Assembly (NCBI GenBank): GCA_002842045.1
Contig: PHBX01000001.1
Span: 1 to 64,000 of the forward strand
Length of the DNA: 64,000 nucleotides
From: Chloroflexi bacterium HGW-Chloroflexi-3
GTDB taxonomy: Bacteria; Chloroflexota; Anaerolineae; Anaerolineales; Anaerolineaceae
Reading direction: 5' to 3'
Shown here: positions 37,758 to 47,075 of the stretch, piece by piece
Numbering within the stretch: position 1 is the first letter of the stretch
How the letters are laid out: every line of letters starts with the position of its first letter
Position numbers and translations under genes: made by a program
Notes under the pieces: model-generated
What the model was told of the DNA's origin: nothing
Databases searched by the model: none
The model's input: only the letters and a program-made list of their open reading frames with translations

Positions 37758-40534
37758 TTACAATCACAATCAACGGCAAACAATATGACGTTCCAGAAGG
37801 GAAAACCCTATTACGGGCTGCTCAGGATCTTGGAATTACTATTCCAAGTCTTTGTGATCATCCGGATTTGACACCCCACGGAGGTTGTCGCTTATGCGAT
37901 GTTGAAGTTAAAGGTCTTCGCAATCCGATTGCTGCTTGTACCCTCCCGGTTTCCGCAAATATGGAAGTTAAGACTGAAACAGATGATCTGAAAGATGCCA
38001 GAAAAATGATTCTCGAGCTGATGTTGGTGAATTATCATGGTCCTTTGTCAATTGAGAATGGCAAACCTAATTATTTCCTCAAGTGGTGTGAGCAATATGA
38101 TGTTGATATTCAGAAGAAAATGCGAAAAGAACCGAAGTATACAGTGGATAGTGATCCGAACCCATTTATTCGGGTGGATCTCAATCAATGTATTTTATGT
38201 ACGCGTTGTATTCGGGCTTGCGCAGAAATACAAGGACGTTTCGTTTGGGGATTGGCGAACCGCGGCATTGAAAATCAAATCATCGCAGGATCAGGTGTCC
38301 CCTTATTACAGGCCAGATGTGAGTCTTGTGGAGCTTGTGTAGATTACTGTCCTACTGGCGCACTCAGCCATAAACCTTCATTTGGTGAAATGAATACAGA
38401 AAAAAAAGTCCAAACCACTTGTTCATATTGTGGAGTCGGATGCAATTTTGATTTAAATATTATAAACGATCAGGTAATAAAAATAACCCCCAATCCAAAT
38501 GCGCCTGTAAATGGAAAGCATTTATGTGTAAAAGGCAGATACGGGTATAAATTTATCAATCACCCTGATCGTCTCAAACAGCCTATGGTCAGAGAATATT
38601 TGTTGAACGAGGGACAGAAAAATCCACAAGAAATCGGACCATGGGTTGAAGTCGATTGGGATACTGCATTAACCATTGTAGCCAAAAAACTCATCCAAAT
38701 TAAACAGGAATCTGGGTCTGATTCCATCGGATTATTGACCTCTGCGAAATGTACCAATGAAGAAAATTATCTGATGAATAAACTCTCACGCCAGGTCATT
38801 GGAACCCATAATATCGATCATTGTGCCAGGCTTTGTCATTCCTCCACCGTCTCTGGACTTGCGATGAGTTTTGGATCTGGTGCAATGTCGAATACAGTTC
38901 AGGATATCGTCGATCACGCAGAATCAATTTTCATCATTGGGTCAAACACCACAGAACAACACCCCGTGATAGGTTCAAAAATTCGGCAGGCAATCATAAA
39001 AAGAAAAGTCAAATTAATCGTTGCAGATCCAAGAAAAATTGATATTGCTGAATTTTCAAGCATTTATCTGCGCCATAAAGCAGGTACTGATGTTGCACTC
39101 ATAAATGGTTTGATGCATATTATTCTTGAAAACAATTGGCAGGATCAACAATACATCGATGAAAGATGTGAAAATTTCGAGGAATTTAGAGCAACTTTAG
39201 CAGGATACACGCCAGAAATTGTCTCATCTATTACAGGAATATCCGTCAGCGAGTTGAACAAAACCGCTGAAATGATGGCAACTCATAAACCCATGGCTGT
39301 TTTCTGGGCGATGGGAATTACCCAGCATTCGACCGGTGTTCTGAATGTACTAACCTTAGCAAATCTTCAAATGGTTTTGGGTAATATGGGTGTTAACGGT
39401 GGTGGGGTAAATCCTTTACGCGGACAGAATAATGTTCAGGGGGCCTGTGATATGGGTGGACTCCCCAATGTGTTCCCGGGGTATCAATCAGTTACCAATC
39501 AAGAGTTTATAAATAAATTTGATCTTGCATGGCATACCAAATCACCAACTGGTGAGTCGGATAATAAGCTTTCAACCAAACCCGGATTGACCTCAACAGA
39601 AATGATTCCGATGGCAGGGGAAGGGAAGATTCGGGCTCTTTACATCATGGGTGAAAATCCATTGGTTACCGACCCGGATGTAAATCATACACGCAAATGT
39701 CTCCAGGCTTGTGATTTCATTGTTTTACAGGAAATTTTTCCTTCCGATACCTCTACATTTGCAGATGTCCTTCTTCCGGGAGTATCTTTCGCCGAAAAAG
39801 ATGGAACTTTTACCAACACAGAACGTCGTGTGCAAATGGTCAGACAGGCAATTACGCCAAAAGGATCTGCAAAACCAGATTGGGAAATTTTATCAAATTT
39901 GGCGAAGAAGATTCTGAATGAAGAACAAAGAGAAGTAGCTGGCGAGTTTGCAGGCTGGGATTATAAAAACGCTTCTGAAATCATGGAGGAAATCGGATCA
40001 TTGACGCCGAGTTATGCTGGGATTAACTATAACCGTTTAAATAATGGTGAATCACTACATTGGCCTGTAAAGGACCCACAGCACCCTGGAACACCAATCC
40101 TGCATACTGGATCTTTTACACGCGGAAAAGGAAAATTCCATCCGACCGAACATATTGACCCAAAAGAAATGCCGGATGATGAATTTCCTCTATTACTCAC
40201 AACTGGCAGGGTTCTATACCATTGGCATGCCGGTGAGATGACGCGCCGTTCTTCAGAATTATTGGAAGTATATCCAGGAGCTTATATTGAAGTACATCCT
40301 GAAGATGCGATTAAGTATGGAATCAAGCAGAACCAACAAATAACCTTGAATTCTCGTAGAGGTACCACCAAAGGAAAAGCACTCATCACCGATCGCGTTT
40401 CTCCAGGATTGGTATTCGCAAATTTCCATTTCCCAGGGGAACAGAATACCAATAATTTAACCATTGCGGCTTTAGATCCTGTCGCAAAAATTCCAGAATA
40501 TAAAGTATGCGCTGTGAAGCTGAGTGTTGAATAA
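37754..40534 (+). CDS. fdhA: Molybdenum or tungsten formate dehydrogenase, cysteine form
   Basis: A 926-residue soluble catalytic subunit. Cys34, Cys45, Cys48 and Cys62 bind a plant-type [2Fe-2S] cluster; [11 protein letters not shown] and [11 protein letters not shown] bind two [4Fe-4S] clusters; [10 protein letters not shown] opens the bis-MGD domain. Active-site Cys361 lies in [14 protein letters not shown]; no in-frame TGA is used, so it is not a selenoprotein. The His-Cys3 cluster site expected after the [2Fe-2S] domain is not visible. The C terminus has the molybdopterin dinucleotide-binding fold. It oxidises formate or reduces CO2 with the NuoE/F partners just upstream. Confidence 0.94.
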   Translation: MITITINGKQYDVPEGKTLLRAAQDLGITIPSLCDHPDLTPHGGCRLCDVEVKGLRNPIAACTLPVSANMEVKTETDDLKDARKMILELMLVNYHGPLSIENGKPNYFLKWCEQYDVDIQKKMRKEPKYTVDSDPNPFIRVDLNQCILCTRCIRACAEIQGRFVWGLANRGIENQIIAGSGVPLLQARCESCGACVDYCPTGALSHKPSFGEMNTEKKVQTTCSYCGVGCNFDLNIINDQVIKITPNPNAPVNGKHLCVKGRYGYKFINHPDRLKQPMVREYLLNEGQKNPQEIGPWVEVDWDTALTIVAKKLIQIKQESGSDSIGLLTSAKCTNEENYLMNKLSRQVIGTHNIDHCARLCHSSTVSGLAMSFGSGAMSNTVQDIVDHAESIFIIGSNTTEQHPVIGSKIRQAIIKRKVKLIVADPRKIDIAEFSSIYLRHKAGTDVALINGLMHIILENNWQDQQYIDERCENFEEFRATLAGYTPEIVSSITGISVSELNKTAEMMATHKPMAVFWAMGITQHSTGVLNVLTLANLQMVLGNMGVNGGGVNPLRGQNNVQGACDMGGLPNVFPGYQSVTNQEFINKFDLAWHTKSPTGESDNKLSTKPGLTSTEMIPMAGEGKIRALYIMGENPLVTDPDVNHTRKCLQACDFIVLQEIFPSDTSTFADVLLPGVSFAEKDGTFTNTERRVQMVRQAITPKGSAKPDWEILSNLAKKILNEEQREVAGEFAGWDYKNASEIMEEIGSLTPSYAGINYNRLNNGESLHWPVKDPQHPGTPILHTGSFTRGKGKFHPTEHIDPKEMPDDEFPLLLTTGRVLYHWHAGEMTRRSSELLEVYPGAYIEVHPEDAIKYGIKQNQQITLNSRRGTTKGKALITDRVSPGLVFANFHFPGEQNTNNLTIAALDPVAKIPEYKVCAVKLSVE

Positions 40535-40552
40535 TCCACACTTTGTGTGATG

Positions 40553-40584
40553 ACCTGTCAGATAATTTCTGGCAGGTTTTTTTT
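40553..40584 (+). terminator. Strong terminator of the formate dehydrogenase operon
   Basis: A 9-bp stem (40553-40561 with 40569-40577, one G-U pair) has a 7-nt loop and an eight-T run. Confidence 0.9.
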
Positions 40585-40675
40585 ATTAATAGCTTAGTAG
40601 TCCATTTTTGAATCGTTAATGTGAGTTAAATTTATATTCCAGGCTTTGATGTGACAATATACGGTTCGAACGAGG

Positions 40676-40697
40676 AGGATTAACACTTATTAATCCT
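40676..40697. repeat. Perfect palindrome AGGATTAA-N6-TTAATCCT upstream of the cNMP-domain/hyp operon
   Basis: The 8-bp arms (40676-40683 and 40690-40697) flank CACTTA. It lies 57 nt before the next gene. The N6 spacing is like a CRP-family operator, though the sequence is not the CRP consensus; an RNA hairpin is the other possibility. An unused ribosome-site-like GAGGAGG overlaps its left arm. Confidence 0.6.
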
Positions 40698-40754
40698 ACC
40701 TTTCGATGATAAAACAAATAGACAGTATGAAGTCATACTCCCACAGGTAAAATT

Positions 40755-41225
40755 ATGATCGACAAAGCAGATATTCGCCCAACATTACAGAGTATTCCAT
40801 GGTTAATGGATTTATCTCAGGAACAACTTAGGAAATTAGAAAAGATATCTGGTTTTCGTTTTTTAGAAGAAGGGGAAATACTATATAAAGAAGGCGATAA
40901 TGATAATCTGCTCTATATCGTTTCAGAAGGCTCATTAGGCATTGAAATCTTTGTTCCTGGGTATGGCCAGGTGCGGTTATACGATGCAGAACCATTGGAT
41001 ATAGTAGGTTGGGATAGTATGACTCCTGTCGCCAGACATCGCATAACAACAATCACAGCCCTTAAAAAAAGTAATTTGATTTATTTTGATGGGGCTGCGT
41101 TGAATGAATTATGTGATGTCGATCAAGAGCTCGGTTATGTCATCATGCGCAGATTATCAAACGTAATTGCTACACGCATGCTGGCAATGAGATTAAAACT
41201 GATTGATCTTTTTATGCAGAAATAA
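40755..41225 (+). CDS. Cyclic-nucleotide-binding-domain protein without DNA-binding domain
   Basis: A 156-residue protein made almost only of a cNMP-binding beta-roll (about residues 15-120: EEGEILYKEGDNDNLLYIVSEG-type start, then a hydrophobic core and C-terminal helix). There is no winged-helix domain as in Crp/Fnr. No clear phosphate-binding cassette arginine (RTA) is seen, so ligand binding is uncertain. It leads the hyp gene run, 54 nt before hypA, and could be a ligand- or redox-sensing partner. Confidence 0.8.
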   Translation: MIDKADIRPTLQSIPWLMDLSQEQLRKLEKISGFRFLEEGEILYKEGDNDNLLYIVSEGSLGIEIFVPGYGQVRLYDAEPLDIVGWDSMTPVARHRITTITALKKSNLIYFDGAALNELCDVDQELGYVIMRRLSNVIATRMLAMRLKLIDLFMQK

Positions 41226-41267
41226 GCCTAAGATCATATTAAAAAGAGAAAATAATTTTAATGCGTT

Positions 41268-41273
41268 TATAAT
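41268..41273 (+). promoter_or_regulatory. Possible -10 box of hypA for a leaderless mRNA
   Basis: TATAAT lies 6 nt before the hypA ATG, with no Shine-Dalgarno sequence between. No good -35 is visible, so read-through from the upstream gene is also likely. Confidence 0.35.
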
Positions 41274-41279
41274 AATGAA

Positions 41280-41624
41280 ATGCATGAATTAGCTGTTACT
41301 GATAGTATTTTACAAATCGCAGAAAAACATGCGATTCAAGCAAATGCCAAAAAAGTCACTGATATTTTTCTGGTAATTGGAAACTTATCTAGCATTGTTG
41401 ATGATAGTGTGGTCTTTTACTGGGAAATGATCTCCAAAGGTACAGTTTGTGAAGGTTCTGTTATTCACTTCAATCGATTACCAGCTACCATGTATTGTCT
41501 GGTTTGTGATAACACTTTTGAAATTCCCGGAGAATTAATTCCCTGCCCTAATTGCGGATCTTATCAGCTCAAAATTCAATCCGGGGAAGAGTTCTTTCTT
41601 GAGAGCATAGAAATTGAAAGGTAA
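41280..41624 (+). CDS. hypA: Hydrogenase nickel-insertion protein HypA
   Basis: A 114-residue nickel chaperone for the large subunit. It begins MHELAV, whose His2 binds nickel in the family, and has a zinc site with CLVC and CPNC. It works with HypB to load nickel into HoxH. No ribosome site precedes the ATG. Confidence 0.95.
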   Translation: MHELAVTDSILQIAEKHAIQANAKKVTDIFLVIGNLSSIVDDSVVFYWEMISKGTVCEGSVIHFNRLPATMYCLVCDNTFEIPGELIPCPNCGSYQLKIQSGEEFFLESIEIER

Positions 41625-41628
41625 TCAA

Positions 41629-42231
41629 ATGGCTACAGAAAAAGTACAGGTTGTAGAAAAAATTCTCGACGCAAATGATCAGGTTGCATCTCAAACTCAA
41701 ACTTTATTAACGGAATCAGGTGTTTTTTCCATTAATATCATGGCATCTCCTGGCGCAGGAAAAACGAGTGTAATTCTTAAAACCATTGAAAAGTTATCCG
41801 GAATGATGCGAATTGGTGTCATCGAAGGCGATACCGCCCCGGTGACAATTGATGCAGATAAAGTGATGGCAATGGGAATGCCGGCAGTACAGATAAATAC
41901 CGGAGGTCAATGCCACCTGGATGCTATGATGATTGATCGCGCCTTGAAACATCTCGACTACAAAAATCTCGATTTGATTATTGTTGAAAATGTTGGCAAT
42001 TTAATTTGCCCGGCAGCATTTAAGATCGGTACGCATGCGAATGTTGTAATCTCCAGTGTTCCCGAAGGTGATGACAAACCTTACAAATATACAAATATTT
42101 ATCGTGGTATCGATGTATTGTTGATCAATAAAATTGATCTACTTCCTTATCTCGATTTTCGTATGGATTATTTTCAACAAGGCGTTGAAATACTTAATCC
42201 GGATTCATTGGTTATCGCAGCAAGTGGATGA
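41629..42231 (+). CDS. hypB: Hydrogenase/urease-type GTPase HypB
   Basis: A 200-residue GTPase that powers nickel insertion with HypA. The P-loop reads ASPGAGKTS, the metal site region is GGQCHLDAMM, and the base-specificity motif is NKIDLLP. The N-terminal histidine-rich nickel-storage tail of some HypBs is absent. The ATG at 41629 with AAAGG before it is preferred over a TTG at 41614. It overlaps hypF by 4 nt. Confidence 0.95.
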   Translation: MATEKVQVVEKILDANDQVASQTQTLLTESGVFSINIMASPGAGKTSVILKTIEKLSGMMRIGVIEGDTAPVTIDADKVMAMGMPAVQINTGGQCHLDAMMIDRALKHLDYKNLDLIIVENVGNLICPAAFKIGTHANVVISSVPEGDDKPYKYTNIYRGIDVLLINKIDLLPYLDFRMDYFQQGVEILNPDSLVIAASG

Positions 42232-44537
42232 ATTTAAAAACCGGGTCCATGCTTGATATAAAAACAATAAATGTTCAAATCAAAGGGATTGTTCAGGGTG
42301 TTGGTTTTCGTCCCTTTGTATACTCATTGGCGTTACAAAATGGTCTGACAGGTTGGGTTCGTAATTCTTCCAGTGGGGTAGAAATTGAAATTAATGGTAC
42401 CTCGCCTAACCTTGAAAATTTTCTCGCAGTATTAAGAAACTCACCCCCTCCCCTCAGTCGAATCGATACATTGAGCGTTGAGGACACAACCAATCATGAA
42501 TACAAAGAATTTACCATCATTGAAAGCAATTCAATGGAAGGTGAATTTCTTCCAATTTCACCCGATTACAGCATATGCGATGACTGTCTACGAGAATTGT
42601 TCGATCCACAGGATCGTCGATACAGGTATCCGTTCATTAATTGCACCAACTGTGGCCCTCGCTTTACCATCATTAAAGATATTCCTTATGACCGTCCCAA
42701 AACCACAATGGCATCATTTGAGTTATGTGACCAATGCTTCAAAGAGTATAAAAATCCGCTTGATCGAAGATACCATGCACAACCCATCGCCTGCCCAGTT
42801 TGTGGACCCCAGGTAAGTTTGATCATCGATAACCAAATGATCGCTAATGGAGAAGAAGCGATTCAAATTTCGCGAAAGATGATTCGTGATGGTAATATTC
42901 TGGCAGTAAAAGGATTGGGGGGCTTTCATCTGGCTTGTGATGCAACAAATTTCGAAGCGGTTGACTTATTGAGATCACGTAAAAAACGCAGTGATAAACC
43001 TTTTGCTTTAATGGCTTTTTCAGTTGAAACTATTTCTGATTACTGTCTGGTCTCAAAATCAGAACAATTACAGTTGGAATCCAAAGAAAGACCAATCGTA
43101 TTACTGCAATTAAAATCCATGAATGATCTATCTCCTTTGGTGACTCCTTCTCAAAATCATCTTGGTTTTATGTTGCCTTACACTCCCTTGCACTATCTTT
43201 TATTAGAACCAGCTGATGACAATCCGCCCATATGGGTAATGACCAGTGGAAATATCAGCGATGAACCGATCGCATATAAAGACACCGATGCTTTTTCACA
43301 ATTGGGGAATATTGCAGATGCTTATCTCATACATAATCGTGAAATCCATATGCGCATTGATGATTCTGTAACCAGAATCATCGCAGGAAGAAATTACCCC
43401 ATTCGTAGATCGCGTGGGTATGCCCCCAATCCTGTCATTTCACCTCTTAACCTTCCTCAAATACTGGCAGCCGGAGCAGAATTAAAAAACACTTTTTGTC
43501 TTACCAGGGATAATTATGCATTTATCAGTCATCATATTGGTGACATGGAAAATTACGAAACTTTGCAATCATTTGAAGAGGCAATTACTCACTATCAAAA
43601 ATTATTTAGAATAAATCCTGAATTGATTGCCAGCGATATGCACCCTGACTATTTATCAACCCGCTTTGCTAGTCAATTAGCACTCTCAAAGAATATTCAG
43701 AACATTCAAATTCAACATCACCATGCCCATCTGGCTGCCTGTTTAGCGGATAATCAATATGAAAAAGACGATCCCATAATTGGGCTTTGTTATGATGGTA
43801 CAGGGTATGGAACGGATGGAGCGATCTGGGGTGGTGAAATTTTGGTTGGTAATTATGCCCAATATCAACGTAAATTTCATTTGAGGTATGTACCTCTTCC
43901 TGGTGGAGATATCTCCATTCGAATACCGGCCAGAATGGCTTTATCTCACCTTTGGGCATATCAAATCGATTGGGATCCTTCTCTGCCTGGTGTTGCTGCG
44001 CTTTGCATGGAGGATAAAACCGTTTTAGATGTTCAGCTTTCCAGGCAAATTAACACACCCAAAACGTCCAGTATGGGACGATTATTTGATGCAGTTGCAT
44101 CATTAATAGGAGTAAGACATAAAGTCAGTTATGAAGGTCAAGCCGCCATTGAGATGGAAGCGTTGATAGACCCTGATGAAACAGGTTATTATCCGGTAAT
44201 TTGGGAAAATGGATTAATTGATCCCAAACCATTATTTGAAGCCATTATTGTTGATTTACTTGAAAATACTCCAATCCAAACATTATCAGCCCGATTTCAT
44301 AATAGTATCGTGCAGGTTTCTCTTGAATTATGTAAATTGATTAGAAGTGAAAATAAAATAAATACTGTAGCTTTAAGCGGCGGAGTCTGGCAAAACAAAG
44401 TGTTGTTGGAAAATATGATAAAAAGGCTAAAAAAAGATCAATTTGATGTTATGATTCATCAAACGATACCAACCAATGATGGTGGAATATCATTAGGACA
44501 GGCTTTAATCGCATCAAAATTTATAAATAATTCATAG
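42228..44537 (+). CDS. hypF: Carbamoyltransferase HypF
   Basis: A 769-residue enzyme that turns carbamoyl phosphate into the thiocarbamate used for cyanide ligands of the [NiFe] site. In order: an acylphosphatase domain (VQGVGFRPFVYSL), two zinc-finger pairs (CDDC/CTNC and CDQC/CPVC), a YrdC-like domain, and a Kae1-like domain with HHHAHLAACLAD and CYDGTGYGTDGAIWGGE. The start overlaps the hypB stop as ATGA. An inner ATG at 42249 is possible. Confidence 0.96.
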   Translation: MNLKTGSMLDIKTINVQIKGIVQGVGFRPFVYSLALQNGLTGWVRNSSSGVEIEINGTSPNLENFLAVLRNSPPPLSRIDTLSVEDTTNHEYKEFTIIESNSMEGEFLPISPDYSICDDCLRELFDPQDRRYRYPFINCTNCGPRFTIIKDIPYDRPKTTMASFELCDQCFKEYKNPLDRRYHAQPIACPVCGPQVSLIIDNQMIANGEEAIQISRKMIRDGNILAVKGLGGFHLACDATNFEAVDLLRSRKKRSDKPFALMAFSVETISDYCLVSKSEQLQLESKERPIVLLQLKSMNDLSPLVTPSQNHLGFMLPYTPLHYLLLEPADDNPPIWVMTSGNISDEPIAYKDTDAFSQLGNIADAYLIHNREIHMRIDDSVTRIIAGRNYPIRRSRGYAPNPVISPLNLPQILAAGAELKNTFCLTRDNYAFISHHIGDMENYETLQSFEEAITHYQKLFRINPELIASDMHPDYLSTRFASQLALSKNIQNIQIQHHHAHLAACLADNQYEKDDPIIGLCYDGTGYGTDGAIWGGEILVGNYAQYQRKFHLRYVPLPGGDISIRIPARMALSHLWAYQIDWDPSLPGVAALCMEDKTVLDVQLSRQINTPKTSSMGRLFDAVASLIGVRHKVSYEGQAAIEMEALIDPDETGYYPVIWENGLIDPKPLFEAIIVDLLENTPIQTLSARFHNSIVQVSLELCKLIRSENKINTVALSGGVWQNKVLLENMIKRLKKDQFDVMIHQTIPTNDGGISLGQALIASKFINNS

Positions 44538-44552
44538 CTCTGGGAGAAAAAT

Positions 44553-44813
44553 ATGTGCCTCGGTATACCTGGAAAAATTATTGAAATTGAAGATTCAATT
44601 GGAATGAAAATGGCAAAAATCGATTTTGGTGGTGTAATTCGCTCGGCTTGTATCGAAGCAATACCGGAAGCAAAAATTGGAGATTACACGATCATCCATG
44701 CCGGATTTGCTCTAAATGTTCTGAGCGAAGAAGAAGCAATGGATACATTAAACTTGCTTCAGGAAATCGCAGACTTAAGCGAAGAGTTAGATATCAATGA
44801 ACAAAATATCTGA
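44553..44813 (+). CDS. hypC: Hydrogenase assembly chaperone HypC
   Basis: An 86-residue chaperone. It begins MCLGIPGKI, whose Cys2 binds the Fe(CN)2CO moiety together with HypD. The stop overlaps the hypD start by 17 nt, which suggests coupled translation. Confidence 0.96.
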   Translation: MCLGIPGKIIEIEDSIGMKMAKIDFGGVIRSACIEAIPEAKIGDYTIIHAGFALNVLSEEEAMDTLNLLQEIADLSEELDINEQNI

Positions 44814-45903
44814 TTTTTCGAAATCCTTTCGGGATTCACATCTGGTTCAAGGGGTGGTAGATGAAATAAAGCGAATCACCACCCAAAATTGGGTTTTAAT
44901 GGAAATTTGTGGCGGGCAAACACACGCGATTATGCAATACGGTTTGGACCAGTTATTACCCGACCAAATTGAATTGGTGCATGGACCCGGATGTCCGGTT
45001 TGTGTCACTCCTCTGGATCAGATTGATCGTGCCCACGCGATTGCGAGCCGTCCTGAGGTTATTTTCTGTTCATTTGGGGACATGTTACGCGTTCCAGGGT
45101 CAGAAGTAGATCTTTTTACTTTAAAAGCTCGTGGTGCCCAAATTCGGGTTGTGTATTCCCCTTTAGACGCGGTAAGAATTGCTCAGGAAAATTCGGATAA
45201 GCAAGTTGTTTTCTTTGCAATCGGTTTCGAAACCACAGTGCCGGCGAATGCGTCCAGTGTTTTGCAGGCAAAAGCAATAGGTGTCGAAAATTTTTCGATT
45301 CTGGTTTCCCAGGTTGCCGTTCCGCCTGCTATGCACGCCATTTTAAGTTCACCTAAAAACCGAGTACAGGCATTTCTGGCTGCAGGACATGTTTGTACAG
45401 TTATGGGGTATTGGGAATATCACCCCATTGCAAACCAATACAAAATTCCAATCATTGTCACAGGATTTGAACCATTAGATTTGTTGCAAGGAATTTTGTT
45501 ATCCGTACGACAATTGGAGCAAAATCAGTATTTTGTTGAAAACGCCTATACCAGAGCAGTAACTGAAACTGGAAATCAAGTCGCGCAAAAAATTATTCAA
45601 CAGGTCTTTGAGCCTTGTGATCGAAATTGGCGGGGTATAGGTAGCATTCCACAAAGTGGATTATGTTTGCGAGAGGAATATGCTTTTTTTGATGCAGAAA
45701 AACGTTTTCAGGTGGAACACATTCAAACCCGAGAACATGAAGTCTGTATTGCCGGCGAGATTTTACAGGGTTTGAAAAAACCTTTCGACTGCCCGGCATT
45801 TGGCACACAATGTTCTCCAACCAATCCTCTGGGTGCTCCCATGGTTAGCTCTGAAGGCGCATGTAACGCCTATTTTCGATTTTCAAAGTCATCGATTTCA
45901 TAA
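44797..45903 (+). CDS. hypD: Hydrogenase Fe-ligand assembly protein HypD
   Basis: A 368-residue iron-sulfur scaffold on which the Fe(CN)2CO group is built. [14 protein letters not shown] and [10 protein letters not shown] carry the iron-binding and redox cysteines, and the C-terminal cysteines bind a [4Fe-4S] cluster. The position between hypC and hypE is the usual one. Confidence 0.96.
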   Translation: MNKISDFSKSFRDSHLVQGVVDEIKRITTQNWVLMEICGGQTHAIMQYGLDQLLPDQIELVHGPGCPVCVTPLDQIDRAHAIASRPEVIFCSFGDMLRVPGSEVDLFTLKARGAQIRVVYSPLDAVRIAQENSDKQVVFFAIGFETTVPANASSVLQAKAIGVENFSILVSQVAVPPAMHAILSSPKNRVQAFLAAGHVCTVMGYWEYHPIANQYKIPIIVTGFEPLDLLQGILLSVRQLEQNQYFVENAYTRAVTETGNQVAQKIIQQVFEPCDRNWRGIGSIPQSGLCLREEYAFFDAEKRFQVEHIQTREHEVCIAGEILQGLKKPFDCPAFGTQCSPTNPLGAPMVSSEGACNAYFRFSKSSIS

Positions 45904-45916
45904 CAAGGAACTTTTC

Positions 45917-46990
45917 ATGGATGATCAATTTCCAACCTTTGAGGGTTCAGTATGCCCTCTCCCACTAAAAAACGAAACAACAATTGTGTTAGGACATGGT
46001 AGTGGTGGTCTCATGACTCATAATTTGATTCAGGAGGTATTCCAGGCTCATTTCCAAAATTCATTTATAAAGGCAGGTAATGACTTTGCCAACACACCTA
46101 TTCCTGAAAATTACCAAAACGGCAAACTTTCCATCAGCACGGATGGCCATATCATTTCACCGATTTTTTATCCCGGTGGAGATATTGGTAGATTGGCGAT
46201 CTGTGGAACCGTAAATGACATCAGCATGTCAGGATCTAATCCTCTTTATATTACCGCCAGTTTCATTCTTGAAGAAGGCTTACAAATCGCTGATTTGAAT
46301 AAAATAGTCTTGTCCATGCAAGAGACTGCTGAAGAGGCTGGTGTCGAAATCGTTGCTGGGGATACAAAAGTTGTCGAAAAAGGTAAAGGGGATGGCATTT
46401 TCATTTCCACCACTGGGATAGGATGGCTTCCAGATCACATCCAAATCCGTGGTGATTTAGCCCGACCTGGTGATGTAATTTTAATTTCTGGAACCATTGG
46501 TGATCATGGAATAGCAGTACTGTCCGCCAGAGGAGATCTTGGATTTGAGACGGACCTTCAATCAGACGTTGCCCCACTAAATCATTTAATTCAGTCATTG
46601 ATCACAGAAATACCCGAAATTCATGTACTTCGCGATCCAACCCGTGGAGGATTGGCGACAACACTCAACGAAATTGCCAGGCAGAGTAATGTCGGCTTAA
46701 TGGTTTATGATGAGTTGATTCCTATCAATTCCACTGTTCAGAGTGCCTGTGAAATGTTAGGTTTTGATCCATTATATGTAGCAAATGAAGGCAAGGTCGT
46801 TGTGATCCTTTCCAAAGAATATAAACAGCGAGCACTTGAAATCATGAAATCAAACGTCTATGGGAAAAATGCAGCCTTTATTGGAGAGGTTGTAGCCAAT
46901 CATTCTGGACATGTGGTTTTAAAAACAAGTTTTGGAACAACCCGCATGCTCGAAATGATGGCTGGAGAAATGTTGCCGCGAATATGTTAA
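45917..46990 (+). CDS. hypE: Hydrogenase cyanide-ligand protein HypE
   Basis: A 357-residue ATP-dependent dehydratase that makes a thiocyanate on its C-terminal cysteine for transfer to HypD iron. It begins after AAGGAA at 45917 rather than at an earlier in-frame codon inside hypD. The ATP-binding VLGHGSGGLMT region is present and the protein ends PRIC, the required terminal Cys. With it the hypABFCDE set is complete. Confidence 0.96.
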   Translation: MDDQFPTFEGSVCPLPLKNETTIVLGHGSGGLMTHNLIQEVFQAHFQNSFIKAGNDFANTPIPENYQNGKLSISTDGHIISPIFYPGGDIGRLAICGTVNDISMSGSNPLYITASFILEEGLQIADLNKIVLSMQETAEEAGVEIVAGDTKVVEKGKGDGIFISTTGIGWLPDHIQIRGDLARPGDVILISGTIGDHGIAVLSARGDLGFETDLQSDVAPLNHLIQSLITEIPEIHVLRDPTRGGLATTLNEIARQSNVGLMVYDELIPINSTVQSACEMLGFDPLYVANEGKVVVILSKEYKQRALEIMKSNVYGKNAAFIGEVVANHSGHVVLKTSFGTTRMLEMMAGEMLPRIC

Positions 46991-47020
46991 AATATTAGGA
47001 AGCGATTGAAAACGCTTATC

Positions 47021-47048
47021 TTGACAAAGAAACTTTCTCTTTTATACT
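47021..47048 (+). promoter_or_regulatory. Promoter of the methyltransferase/PIG-L pair
   Basis: TTGACA (47021-47026) and TATACT (47043-47048) are 16 bp apart. It separates this pair from the hyp operon. Confidence 0.8.
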
Positions 47049-47075
47049 TACCAAAAATTAACGCAATGGAGAAAA

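Noticed and set aside
37754..40534. Selenocysteine formate dehydrogenase
   Set aside because: The active-site codon at 38834-38836 is TGT (Cys361) and there is no in-frame TGA.
40671..40684. Strong Shine-Dalgarno GAGGAGG suggesting a small leader gene
   Set aside because: No ATG, GTG or TTG start occurs at proper distance; it overlaps the palindrome instead.
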